Shown here: positions 1-8,401 of the stretch, piece by piece
Position numbering within the stretch: position 1 is the stretch's first letter
Layout of the letters: every line of letters starts with the position of its first letter
Source: an uncultured Panacagrimonas sp.
Lineage (GTDB): Bacteria > Pseudomonadota > Gammaproteobacteria > Nevskiales > Nevskiaceae
DNA length: 21,790 bases
Assembly: GCA_946481265.1 (NCBI GenBank)
Contig: CAMLNE010000020.1
Coordinates: 1-21,790 of the forward strand
Reading direction: 5' to 3'
The notes under the pieces: model-generated
The model's database searches: none
What the model was told of the DNA's origin: nothing
The model's input: only the letters and a program-made list of their open reading frames with translations
Position numbers and translations under genes: made by a program

Positions 1-415
1 ACGTCGCGGCGACTGGCTGTTGACCGTGCAGATGGCGGCAGGCCCCGCCGGCGAGGCGCGGGGATGGATCGCCGCGGCGCCCCTGTTCGCTGCCCTGGCG
101 CAGCGTTCGCGTCGCGCCCCGCCCGCCCCGCCGATGCTGCCGCGCACACGGCTGCTCAGCGACGTGGAGGCCAGCGACCTCGGTCGTGGCAGTCGAACGC
201 TGTTCCTGCTCAGCGAGCAGTCGCCCGCGCAGAGCCTGGACTTCTACCGTGCCCACTACCGTGCGCAGGGCTTCCGGCCCCTCGCCGCGCGCAGCCTGGT
301 CCGCGGCGCCGAGGGTGGCTCGATGGTGCTGGTGCGCGGCACCGAGCAGCTCGACCTCGCGGTCAGCCGCCACGCGGGTCGCAGCTACATCGCCATCGTG
401 CAGGTCCAGCGGTGA
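1..415 (+). CDS. Hypothetical protein, 5'-truncated, upstream of cpaB
   Basis: The frame is open from the left edge of the window (first complete codon at base 2) to a TGA at 413-415, so the true start is probably outside. A TTG at 20 is the first in-window start candidate, but nothing marks it as real. The visible part is about 137 residues: a hydrophobic Ala-rich stretch, a Pro/Arg-rich spacer, then a compact C-terminal domain with a SLDFYRAHYRAQGF helix and beta-like strands ending in YIAIVQVQR. I do not recognise the family. The stop overlaps the GTG start of cpaB by four bases (GTGA), so it is almost certainly co-translated with the tad-type genes. A periplasmic or membrane-associated accessory role is an inference from that position only. 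Confidence 0.6.
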   Translation, partial: RRGDWLLTVQMAAGPAGEARGWIAAAPLFAALAQRSRRAPPAPPMLPRTRLLSDVEASDLGRGSRTLFLLSEQSPAQSLDFYRAHYRAQGFRPLAARSLVRGAEGGSMVLVRGTEQLDLAVSRHAGRSYIAIVQVQR

Positions 416-1506
416 AGGCGCGCGACTACACCGGCTGGGTGCTGATGCTGGCCGCCGCCGGATTCGGCGTCGCCGCCTTCTTCCTGGTCCGGCAGTACCT
501 GGCCGCCGAGCAACTGCGCCTGCGCGAGGAGGCGCAGGCCGCGCAGGGACGGATGCTGCGCGTGGTGGTCGCCACGCAGGACCTGGACGCGGGCACCCTC
601 GTCGACGGCCACAGCATGTCGGTGGGCGAGTTGCCGGCACGCCATGTGTCGGACCGCGCCGTGCGACCCGAGGCGTTCCCGCGTGTCGAGAACCGCGTGC
701 TGGGCCGGCCGATGTCGGCGGGCGAGCCGCTGCTCGAGGACTTCATCTCCGGCGCGCAGGTGGCGCGCTTTTCCGACCTGCTCGCACCGGGCACGCGCGC
801 CATCAGCCTGGAGGTCTCGGCGCTGGAGAGCCACGCCGGCCTGCTGTTGCCGGGCGACTACATCGACCTGTTCGTGCTGATGCCCGCCGAGGACGGGCGG
901 CGCGACCGTCGGCTGCTCGGGCTGATCGAGCGGGTCAAGGTGCTCGCCGCGGGCGAGCAGCCGCTGCGTTCCGCCGAGCAGCCGTACCAGCCGCTCGAGC
1001 CCCAGGGCGGTGGCTACAGCCTGATCACCCTGGGGCTGCCCTGGGCGGATGCCGAACGCATGCTGCGCGCACGCCGCGTCGGCGAGGTGGTGTACCTGCT
1101 GCGCCCCGCCGCCGACACGCAGATGCGCTTCGCGTCCACCGGCGTGGCGCGCTTTGGCGACAGCCCGGTGGTCGCGGGCTACACCTACTACTCCGGCGCA
1201 GTGCCGCAGGGCCAGCGTCGCCCGCTTCGCGAAGCGGATGCGCCGGCGGCGTCGGCGGATCCCGACGCGGCGATCGACGTGCGCTTCGGGACGGATAGAG
1301 ATGCCGGTCCGGAGGCGGACGCCGAATCCGGTTCCGAATCCGGTTCCGGATTCGATTCCGTGACCGGTGCGGGATCCGGCTTCGACGACGCGCCGCTGCC
1401 GCTGGAGATCCTGTTCACGCAGGTGCCGAAGACTGCGCCGCGATCACCGCCGGCGCCGGGATCCGGCGCGATGTCCTCGACGCCAGGCCTCGAGGGGACG
1501 CCGTGA
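412..1506 (+). CDS. cpaB: CpaB/RcpC-family tad pilus assembly protein
   Basis: Predicted 364-residue inner-membrane-anchored periplasmic protein of the Flp/tad machine. The family works with the CpaC secretin and is thought to contact peptidoglycan through its SAF domain. Residues about 8-29 form one transmembrane helix. Residues about 49-112 form a SAF domain (VVVATQDLDAGTLV, then VLGRPMSAGEPLLEDFI). A conserved central domain follows, containing LLPGDYIDLFVL and YLLRPA. The last ~95 residues are a low-complexity acidic Ser/Gly/Asp tail with a short tandem repeat, longer and less conserved than in typical CpaB. I chose the GTG at 412 because it overlaps the previous stop and places the transmembrane helix at the N-terminus; the same frame is open further upstream, but that overlaps the preceding gene. 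The stop overlaps the cpaC start. Confidence 0.86.
   Translation: MKARDYTGWVLMLAAAGFGVAAFFLVRQYLAAEQLRLREEAQAAQGRMLRVVVATQDLDAGTLVDGHSMSVGELPARHVSDRAVRPEAFPRVENRVLGRPMSAGEPLLEDFISGAQVARFSDLLAPGTRAISLEVSALESHAGLLLPGDYIDLFVLMPAEDGRRDRRLLGLIERVKVLAAGEQPLRSAEQPYQPLEPQGGGYSLITLGLPWADAERMLRARRVGEVVYLLRPAADTQMRFASTGVARFGDSPVVAGYTYYSGAVPQGQRRPLREADAPAASADPDAAIDVRFGTDRDAGPEADAESGSESGSGFDSVTGAGSGFDDAPLPLEILFTQVPKTAPRSPPAPGSGAMSSTPGLEGTP
1324..1359 (+). repeat. 12-bp tandem repeat in the cpaB tail
   Basis: Two perfect copies of GAATCCGGTTCC (1324-1335, 1336-1347) are followed by a degenerate third unit (GGATTCGATTCC). They are in frame and encode ESGS-ESGS-GFDS in the disordered C-terminal tail of CpaB. 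Because the unit is a multiple of three, copy-number change would alter tail length without breaking the frame. Confidence 0.8.
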
Positions 1507-3173
1507 ACCGGCACCGACGCCAGCCCGGCGCCATCGGGCGCGGTTGGCGCGTCGCGCTGGTCGTCGGCCTGGGCCTGTTCGGGTCCGCCGTACTGCGCAG
1601 TTCCTGGGCTGCCGACACTGCCCCCACGCTGGAAGTCGAGACCGGCTGGACTGCGACCCTGTTCGTCGACAACGCGTTGGAAGTCGAGGTCGGCGACCCG
1701 CGCGTGATCCAGGCCCGGCTGCGCGAGCGCGGCAATATCCATGTCCGCGGCCTGTCCGCCGGTCACACCACCCTGCAGGTCCGGACGGGGGCGTCCGCGC
1801 CGTATCGCTACGCGGTGCAGGTGCTGCCCTCGAGTCGCACCACGCGGTCCGCCGATGCGCCCGCCCCGCATCGCGCGGACGAGCCGTCTGCGGCGCCGGA
1901 CGGGAATCCATCCCCCGTTCGATCGGACGACATCCCGCTCGACCTGTTCGTCGGCGCGGTGTCCACCGCGCAGCTCGGCGAGATCGCCCGCCTGGTGGTG
2001 GGCAACGACAGCGTGATCGACGCCAGCGTGCTGGACGATGGCAGCCTGCTGGTGCTCGGCAAGACGCCGGGCACGTCCGAGCTACGCGTGCTCACCGTCG
2101 CGGGCCGCAGCCATGACTATCGCGTTCGCGTCTACCCGACGCCGCCGGGCGATTCGCTGAGCCTGGTCCGGGCCGCGTTGGCGCCCTTTGCCGATGTGCA
2201 CGTCGAGTCGCGTCTCGACCGCATCCTCCTGACCGGCACCGTCGATGCCGCCGACTTTCCGCGCTTCGGCGCATTGATCGAGCGCTTCCCGAACCTGCTG
2301 TCGACGGTCACGCCGCAGCTCAACATCGCCATCGAACCAAGCGTCGTGCTCGACGTCGCCGTCCTCGAGCTCAACCGCAACTACCAGCGCACGGTGGGCA
2401 TACGCTGGCAGGACACCGCGGCCGGCCCGGCGCTGGGCATCGTCGGCAACCTGGTGCCCAACAATCGCGTCGGCGCCGTCTCGCCGTTCGGCGACCGCAC
2501 CGAGGCACTCGAGGACCTGCTCGGCGTGGTCGGCTCGGGCACGCAGCGCCTGAGCGGCTACCTGGGCATCACCACGCTGATCGGCTCCGAGCTGCAGATG
2601 CTGCAGGAGGAGGGGCTGGCGCGCGTGCTGGCAGCCCCCAGCCTGTCCACCGTCAGCGGCGAGGAGGCCACCTTCCTTGCCGGCGGCGACTTCCCGGTCG
2701 CCATCCTCAACGAGTTCGGCCAGCCGGTGGTCGAGTTCCGCGAATTCGGCGTGCAGCTCAGCATCCAGCCCTTCGTCGACCGCGACCTCAACGTGCGCTC
2801 CCGGATCACCGCCGAAGTCAGCTCGGTCGACTTCTCGGTGCAGGTCAACGGCGTACCCGGCCTGCTGCGCCGCAAGACCACCTCGACGATCACCGCCCGG
2901 CCCGGCGAGACGGTGATCCTGTCCGGGCTGCTCGACGCGCGCGACACGCGCAATGCGGACAAGGTCCCTGGCCTGGCCAACATCCCGATCATCGGCCAGC
3001 TGTTCCGCTCGGACGATTTCATCAAGCAGCGCACCGAGCTGGTGGTCACCGTCACGCCGCGCATCCAGCAGCCGAACACGCCGCTGAGCCCGGGCCAGAG
3101 TGCAGCCGATCGCTACCTGCGCAAGGACCTGCTGACCGGCAGCCAGGACCTCGACCGGGCGCTCATCCGGTGA
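1503..3173 (+). CDS. cpaC: CpaC/RcpA-family secretin (tad pilus outer-membrane channel)
   Basis: Predicted 556-residue outer-membrane secretin, the exit pore of the Flp/tad machine. Residues 1-~37 form a Sec signal peptide (basic start, hydrophobic core, cleavage near SSWAAD). A pilus/secretin N-terminal domain (about 41-110, VEVGDPRVIQARL) is followed by a Pro/Ala/Asp spacer and a second BON-like domain (about 145-205, LVVGNDSVIDASV). The secretin core runs from about 265 to 530. It has the hallmark LAAPSLSTVSGEEATFLAGG at 376-395 and VPGLANIPIIGQLFRS near 488-503, ending TELVVTVTPRI. The length and all hallmark blocks look intact. The GTG start at 1503 overlaps the cpaB stop, and the TGA at 3171-3173 overlaps the Rhs start. 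The genes that normally follow in tad loci (cpaD, cpaE, tadA/B/C) are not in the window; an Rhs gene takes that position. Confidence 0.9.
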   Translation: MNRHRRQPGAIGRGWRVALVVGLGLFGSAVLRSSWAADTAPTLEVETGWTATLFVDNALEVEVGDPRVIQARLRERGNIHVRGLSAGHTTLQVRTGASAPYRYAVQVLPSSRTTRSADAPAPHRADEPSAAPDGNPSPVRSDDIPLDLFVGAVSTAQLGEIARLVVGNDSVIDASVLDDGSLLVLGKTPGTSELRVLTVAGRSHDYRVRVYPTPPGDSLSLVRAALAPFADVHVESRLDRILLTGTVDAADFPRFGALIERFPNLLSTVTPQLNIAIEPSVVLDVAVLELNRNYQRTVGIRWQDTAAGPALGIVGNLVPNNRVGAVSPFGDRTEALEDLLGVVGSGTQRLSGYLGITTLIGSELQMLQEEGLARVLAAPSLSTVSGEEATFLAGGDFPVAILNEFGQPVVEFREFGVQLSIQPFVDRDLNVRSRITAEVSSVDFSVQVNGVPGLLRRKTTSTITARPGETVILSGLLDARDTRNADKVPGLANIPIIGQLFRSDDFIKQRTELVVTVTPRIQQPNTPLSPGQSAADRYLRKDLLTGSQDLDRALIR

Positions 3174-6100
3174 GGCGGTCCTTCATCCGGCTTCCGCTGC
3201 GCGGCAACCGTCCGGCACGGCGCGGGTCCGCGATGGTCGAGTACGTCGTCGTGACCGGCGCCACGCTGGGCGCCCTGCTGATGCCCTTCGGACCGGATCG
3301 GCTCAGCGCCCTCGAACGTCTGCTCGATGCCATCCGCCAGGAGCACGCGGGTCTTCTCTACGCGGCGAGCGTGCCGGCCCTGCCCGGCGGCCAACTGGCG
3401 GGCGGCGCGTGGGAATCCGGCAACGGCGGCACGGACGCGGGCGGCACTGTGCCGGGCGAGGATGCAGCGGCGCCTGGCGCGACCGATGCGCCAAGCAGCC
3501 AAACGGGCGACGCCGGCACATCGGCTCCGCGTGATCCCGCCCCCGCCGGCGGCGAGGCGGACGAAGCGACGGACAGCGGCGCGCACGCCACCGGCGATCC
3601 CTCGCCCGACCCGGTCGACGCTGGCGGCGACGGCGACGGTGACGCAGCCGGATGGAACGACGACGACACGCAGGACGATGCCGAGAACGGCGGCGCCGAG
3701 GATGACGGCACCGCGGGCGATGCCGGCAACGGCGATGCGAACTGTCCGCTCGCCCGCGCAGACGATCCGGAGACCCGGGACCAGGCCCTGTTCAGCGCCT
3801 CGCAGCGCACCGGCATCGTCTCGACGCACGTGGGCAACCCGATCCACGTCCTTACCGGCAACAAGTACCAGCGCGAGATGGACGTCCAACTGCCCCGGCT
3901 CGGACTCGGATTCGTGCGCCACTACAACAGTCGCAGCCGCCATCGCGGCGCGCTCGGTGTCGGCTGGACGCACGGCTTCGAGACCCGCCTTCGCGACGAG
4001 GGCGATCGCATCGTGCTGTGGCAGGGCGACGGGCGACGCATCGATTTCGAGTCCACGCATCGCCAGGCGCCGGTCCGGCATTTCCTCGCACGCCAGCACG
4101 GCGACGGGCGCCTGAGCGCCGACCCCGGCGGCTACCAGTGGCGCTGGCGCGACGGCACCCTGCTGGAGTTCGGTCGCGACCGCGCGCTGCGCCTGATCCG
4201 CGATCCGCGCGGCCGCCAGCTCCGGCTGCTGCGCGATGCCGCCGGACGGCTGGTCGCCCTGCGCAACGACCAGGGCCAGGGCCTGGAACTGCGCTATGGC
4301 GCGGACGGCCGGCTCACCGACCTGGTCGGCGCCGCGGGCGTGGTGGCGCGCTATGCCTACGACGATCGCGGTCGCCTGGTGCGCGCTGCCTATCCGCAGC
4401 GCGCCGCGCGCGACTACCACTACGAGGATCCACGCGATCCGCACAACCTCACGGCACTCGACGTCGGCGGCCGGCGCATCGGCAGCTGGGCCTACGACGA
4501 ACAGGATCGCGGTGTGCTCTGGCGGCCGGCCGACGCGGCGCGCGGACTGAGCTTGCGCTTCCGGGCGCAGGACACGCAGGTGATCGCCGACGACGGCAGC
4601 ATGAGCACCTACCGCGGCGAGCGGCGCGCCGGCGTTCCGCTGGTGACCGCCATCGAAGGAGCGGGCTGCCCGCCCTGCGCGAGCCGTGACCCCGTCGCAC
4701 CGGTCTCCTACGTCTACAACGAGCGCCTGCAACTCGCGCGCGTGCTCGCCGGCGCCGGGCGCACCGGCCGGGCATACGAATACGACGCCAGCGGCCGGCT
4801 CGAGCGCATCCTGCGGCTGGATCCGGCGGGCGGCACCGCGCGCGTCCTTCTGCGCGTGGCGTATCGCGCCGGCGCGGATGCGGTCGAGACCGTCGCGATT
4901 CCCAGCGTGAAACCCGGCGCCGAGCACCTGCTGCGCTTCGAGCACGACGAGCAGGACCGGCTGCGCAGCCTCGTCGAGAGCGGCTTCTCGCCGCGCCCGG
5001 ATGGCGGCTACCAGCCGATCTCCCGGCGCCGGCGCTTTGCCTACGAACATGGCGCCCTGGCGCGCGTCGATCGGTTCCGGACCGGTCCGGAACCCGCCCT
5101 GCGCGTGATCCGCGACCGCCAGGGCCTGCCATCGGCGGTTCGCTTCGACGACGGCGGCACGCTGCGCGTGCTGGATCGCGACGGCAATGGACGCCCCCGC
5201 CGCATCCAGGCGGACGCACAGGCACCGCTGACGCTCTCCTACGATGCCGACGGCCTCGTCGAATCCGTCCATGTCGAGGGCGCCCCGTCGCGGGGACGGC
5301 TGCGGCTGGCCTACGACGAGCGTGGCCGCTTGCGCTCGATCGTCCGCGACCCAGCCGGCGGGGATCTGGCGACGGGGACGGATTCGCTGTCGGTGCCACA
5401 GGGGGTCTCCGTGCGATCCCCTCGCGCCCTGGATCCCGGCGGACCGGCGCCGCACCTGGCCGTCGACGCGACCGGCCATCTGTCACAGGTCACCGACGCA
5501 AACGGCGCGACCACCCGCTACGGCACCGATGATTTCGGGCGCCACGTCTTCACGCAGTCGCCGGACGGCGGCCTGAGCGTCTTCGAACACGACGAGGACG
5601 GCCGTCTCCTGCGCATCCACGGCCCATCGAACGCGCAGGCCTGGCTGCGCTACGACAGCGCCGGCCGGCTGGTCGAATCACGCATCGCGGACGCCGCGCC
5701 GACGCACTTCAGCTGGCGTGCGGACGGTCCACGACCGCGCCTGCGCCGCGTCGAGGACGCGACGGGCGCCGGCGAACTCCACGACCACGACGCCGCCGGC
5801 CGGACACGGCGGACAACGATCCGCATCGGCGATGCGCACTACTCCACGAGCTATGCGTACGACCGGCGTGGGCGGCGCATCGAACAGCGCCTGCCGGATG
5901 GCCGCCGCCTGAAGTTCCGCTACCGCGATCGCGGCCCGGATCCGGATCACCTTTCCGCCGTGCTGGAGGCGCGCTGGCTGCGCGACCGGCCGCTGATCAG
6001 TGGCCTGGACGAGCAGCCCGGCGCGGCACGGCTGGGCTGGGTCGCCGCCAACGGCATCCGCACGGTCCTGCAGCGCGAGCACGGACGCCTGGCGCGGCTG

Positions 6101-8401
6101 CGGATCGGCGGCCTGCACGACTTCTCGTATCGCCACGACGACCGGGGCCGCATCGTCGCCATCGACGACGGCGGCCGGCCGGCCGCGCGCTATCGCTTCG
6201 ACGCGCAGGGTCGCCTCGACCTCGCGCTGTCGGCGGAGGCGCTGCGTGGCTATCGATACGATCCCAACGGCAACCGCGTCGGCAGGGTCCTGGATGGCCG
6301 GCACACCGGCTATGCCCATGCCCCACACCGCAACCGGCTGGACCGGATCGTGCCGCCGGCGCCGCCCTGGTCCGCGCCGCTGCGGCTATCGCCGCAAGCC
6401 TGGATCGACGCGTCGGCGGCGGATCATCCGCGCCCGGCCGGTGGCCTGGACGCCGACGCGCTGGCGCCCGGCGCGACCGTGGCGGTGCTGCACGACGCCG
6501 ATGGCAGGATCGTGGCGCTCGGCGACCTGCGGTTCACCTACGACGCCAACGGCCAGCTCGTCGAGCTGCGGCGACGCGGCCGCCGGCTCGCGCGCTATGG
6601 CTACGACAGCCGCGGGCAGCGCACCGGCAAGCAGACCTTCGACGCGCAAGGCCGGCCGCTCGCGCAACAGCACTATCTCTACGAGAACGGGCGCCTCTTC
6701 GCCGAAGCGGATATCGACGGCACGATCCGTCGGCAATACCTCTATCTCGGTCGGCGGCCGGTCGCACTGCTCACGGCCGACACCGTGTACGCGGTGCACT
6801 CGAATCACCTGGGCGCCCCGATCGCGGTGACCGACAGCCGGCGCGTGGTCGTGTGGCGCGCCCGCTATGCGCCGTTCGGGCGCGCCCGCGTCGACGAGGA
6901 TCCGGACGCGGATGGCCGGCGCTTCACGTTCAACCTTCGCCTCCCCGGCCAGTACGAGGATGCGGAGAGCGGACTGCACTACAACGGGCATCGCTACTAC
7001 GACCCCGATCTCGGCCGCTACCTGTCGGCCGATCCGCTCGGCCTGGTCGGCGGGCTCAATCCCTACGCCTACGCCGCGAACGATCCGGTCAACCAGATCG
7101 ATCCGACCGGGCTGCTGCTGTTCGCCTTCGACGGGACCGGCAACAGCGATCCGCCGCTGGAGCGGCGCGACATCACCAACGTGGTGCGTTTTCGCGACAG
7201 CTATCTTCACGAGGCCGGCGAACTGGGCATTCGCAGCGCCGATGGTCGCGAGAGCGATCGCCACGCGTTCTACATCAGCGGCGCCGCCACCCTGGACAGC
7301 CGCACCGGCATCGATGGCGACAAGCGCTACGACGGGCTGACCGGCCGCTCGATGATCGAACGCATCGCCGCGCTGGCCGACGACTTCTTCGACCACATCG
7401 CCTGGCACCACCATGTCGCCTGGTTCGACGCGGCGCGCCGGCCGGCGCCGGAGCTGGCGATCGATATCGTCGGCTTCAGCCGCGGGGCCGCATCCGCCCG
7501 CGTATTCGCCAACCTCCTGACCGCCTTCCTGAACGGCGAGAGCGGCTTCGTGCTCGATCACGGCAGCGGCCGGCGCTACGACTTCACCCGCGGCGACCCC
7601 GACTTTGCCCGGCGCTACATCGGGGACGGCTGCCTGGACATCGAGTTGCGCTTCATGGGCCTGTTCGACACCGTGCCCCACTACAGCGCCAACCAGCCGC
7701 ACCGGGACCTGCTGGGCACCAGCCAGGACGACGACCTGCGCGAGCTTGATCTGGCCATCCCGCAGGCGGATGCTCCGAACGCCATCGGCAACGTCGCCCA
7801 TGCCGTCGCCGCCAACGAAAACCGCCGGGACTTCCACGCCATTTCCATCCACCCGCATCCGCTCCAGGGCAATACCGAGGCCCGCATGGAAATGGGTTTC
7901 ATCGGCGCGCACGCCGACATCGGCGGCGGCTACTCGGAGGGCGACCTGTCGGACGTGGCGTTCATGTGGATGGTGCAGAGGGCGCAGAAGGCGGGGGTGA
8001 GGATGGACGATGCCCTGATCGCGCGACGCCAATGGAACCGGGTTACGAGCCCCGTCATTCACGACAGCAGCGACGCGAGGTTCATCTTCCGTGATGGTCG
8101 CAACTTCAAGTACACGAATGGCCTCGACGTCGTTCCCCAGCGACGGTGGTATTCCAATTTCCAGGATCCAGATGCCTACGGGATGGATTACGAGCTTTCG
8201 CAGCAGGACTTCTACAACGAGGACTATCGGTATGGACCGCTCCCAATGCGCGGGACAACTGATTTTGAGGGTAATGACACGCTAGTTGGCCTCCTTGCGG
8301 GCTCCAAATATCAGGAATGGCTTTGGGACAACTACAGGCTCGATCTAACAATCGACCAAACTGGACTAGATGATGACAAACGCCCGATGCCAGCGAGATA
8401 A
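3170..8401 (+). CDS. Rhs/YD-repeat polymorphic toxin with prepilin-like N-terminus and C-terminal DUF2235 (Tle1-like) lipase domain
   Basis: 1743 residues in one uninterrupted frame. Residues 1-~72 resemble a small Flp/TadE-type pilin: a basic leader ending ARRG(19), then SAMVEYVVVTGATLGALL, giving Gly -1, Glu +5 and Tyr +6, the type IVb prepilin peptidase pattern. Residues about 73-195 are an acidic Gly/Ala/Asp linker. A DUF6531 start lies near 221 (VGNPIHVLTGNKYQREMDV), then YD repeats to about 1250, with a C500-P-P-C503 pair. The Rhs core closes at 1282-1315 with two DPxG motifs (1288-1291 and 1311-1314), the expected self-cleavage site. Residues 1316-1743 form a DUF2235 alpha/beta-hydrolase: FAFDGTGN, nucleophile S1437 in GFSRG, probable acid D1500 in LFDTV, probable base H1581 in AHADIGGG. 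Related Tle1 proteins are type VI phospholipases. The GTG start overlaps the cpaC stop. No PAAR, VgrG or Eag-type chaperone gene is visible nearby. Lipase activity and delivery route are inferred. Confidence 0.9.
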   Translation: MRRSFIRLPLRGNRPARRGSAMVEYVVVTGATLGALLMPFGPDRLSALERLLDAIRQEHAGLLYAASVPALPGGQLAGGAWESGNGGTDAGGTVPGEDAAAPGATDAPSSQTGDAGTSAPRDPAPAGGEADEATDSGAHATGDPSPDPVDAGGDGDGDAAGWNDDDTQDDAENGGAEDDGTAGDAGNGDANCPLARADDPETRDQALFSASQRTGIVSTHVGNPIHVLTGNKYQREMDVQLPRLGLGFVRHYNSRSRHRGALGVGWTHGFETRLRDEGDRIVLWQGDGRRIDFESTHRQAPVRHFLARQHGDGRLSADPGGYQWRWRDGTLLEFGRDRALRLIRDPRGRQLRLLRDAAGRLVALRNDQGQGLELRYGADGRLTDLVGAAGVVARYAYDDRGRLVRAAYPQRAARDYHYEDPRDPHNLTALDVGGRRIGSWAYDEQDRGVLWRPADAARGLSLRFRAQDTQVIADDGSMSTYRGERRAGVPLVTAIEGAGCPPCASRDPVAPVSYVYNERLQLARVLAGAGRTGRAYEYDASGRLERILRLDPAGGTARVLLRVAYRAGADAVETVAIPSVKPGAEHLLRFEHDEQDRLRSLVESGFSPRPDGGYQPISRRRRFAYEHGALARVDRFRTGPEPALRVIRDRQGLPSAVRFDDGGTLRVLDRDGNGRPRRIQADAQAPLTLSYDADGLVESVHVEGAPSRGRLRLAYDERGRLRSIVRDPAGGDLATGTDSLSVPQGVSVRSPRALDPGGPAPHLAVDATGHLSQVTDANGATTRYGTDDFGRHVFTQSPDGGLSVFEHDEDGRLLRIHGPSNAQAWLRYDSAGRLVESRIADAAPTHFSWRADGPRPRLRRVEDATGAGELHDHDAAGRTRRTTIRIGDAHYSTSYAYDRRGRRIEQRLPDGRRLKFRYRDRGPDPDHLSAVLEARWLRDRPLISGLDEQPGAARLGWVAANGIRTVLQREHGRLARLRIGGLHDFSYRHDDRGRIVAIDDGGRPAARYRFDAQGRLDLALSAEALRGYRYDPNGNRVGRVLDGRHTGYAHAPHRNRLDRIVPPAPPWSAPLRLSPQAWIDASAADHPRPAGGLDADALAPGATVAVLHDADGRIVALGDLRFTYDANGQLVELRRRGRRLARYGYDSRGQRTGKQTFDAQGRPLAQQHYLYENGRLFAEADIDGTIRRQYLYLGRRPVALLTADTVYAVHSNHLGAPIAVTDSRRVVVWRARYAPFGRARVDEDPDADGRRFTFNLRLPGQYEDAESGLHYNGHRYYDPDLGRYLSADPLGLVGGLNPYAYAANDPVNQIDPTGLLLFAFDGTGNSDPPLERRDITNVVRFRDSYLHEAGELGIRSADGRESDRHAFYISGAATLDSRTGIDGDKRYDGLTGRSMIERIAALADDFFDHIAWHHHVAWFDAARRPAPELAIDIVGFSRGAASARVFANLLTAFLNGESGFVLDHGSGRRYDFTRGDPDFARRYIGDGCLDIELRFMGLFDTVPHYSANQPHRDLLGTSQDDDLRELDLAIPQADAPNAIGNVAHAVAANENRRDFHAISIHPHPLQGNTEARMEMGFIGAHADIGGGYSEGDLSDVAFMWMVQRAQKAGVRMDDALIARRQWNRVTSPVIHDSSDARFIFRDGRNFKYTNGLDVVPQRRWYSNFQDPDAYGMDYELSQQDFYNEDYRYGPLPMRGTTDFEGNDTLVGLLAGSKYQEWLWDNYRLDLTIDQTGLDDDKRPMPAR

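Noticed and set aside
3113..5479. A 788-codon minus-strand open frame under the Rhs gene
   Set aside because: Composition is Arg/Ala/Val-rich without any family motif, and it is fully antisense to the clear YD-repeat frame. Long antisense frames are expected at ~70% GC.
6386..8062. A 558-codon minus-strand open frame under the Rhs core and lipase domain
   Set aside because: Antisense shadow; the plus strand here holds the Rhs core motifs and the GFSRG lipase signature.
3170..8401. YD repeats as a DNA repeat array or CRISPR-like structure
   Set aside because: The repetition is at protein level and degenerate; there are no regularly spaced identical DNA repeats.
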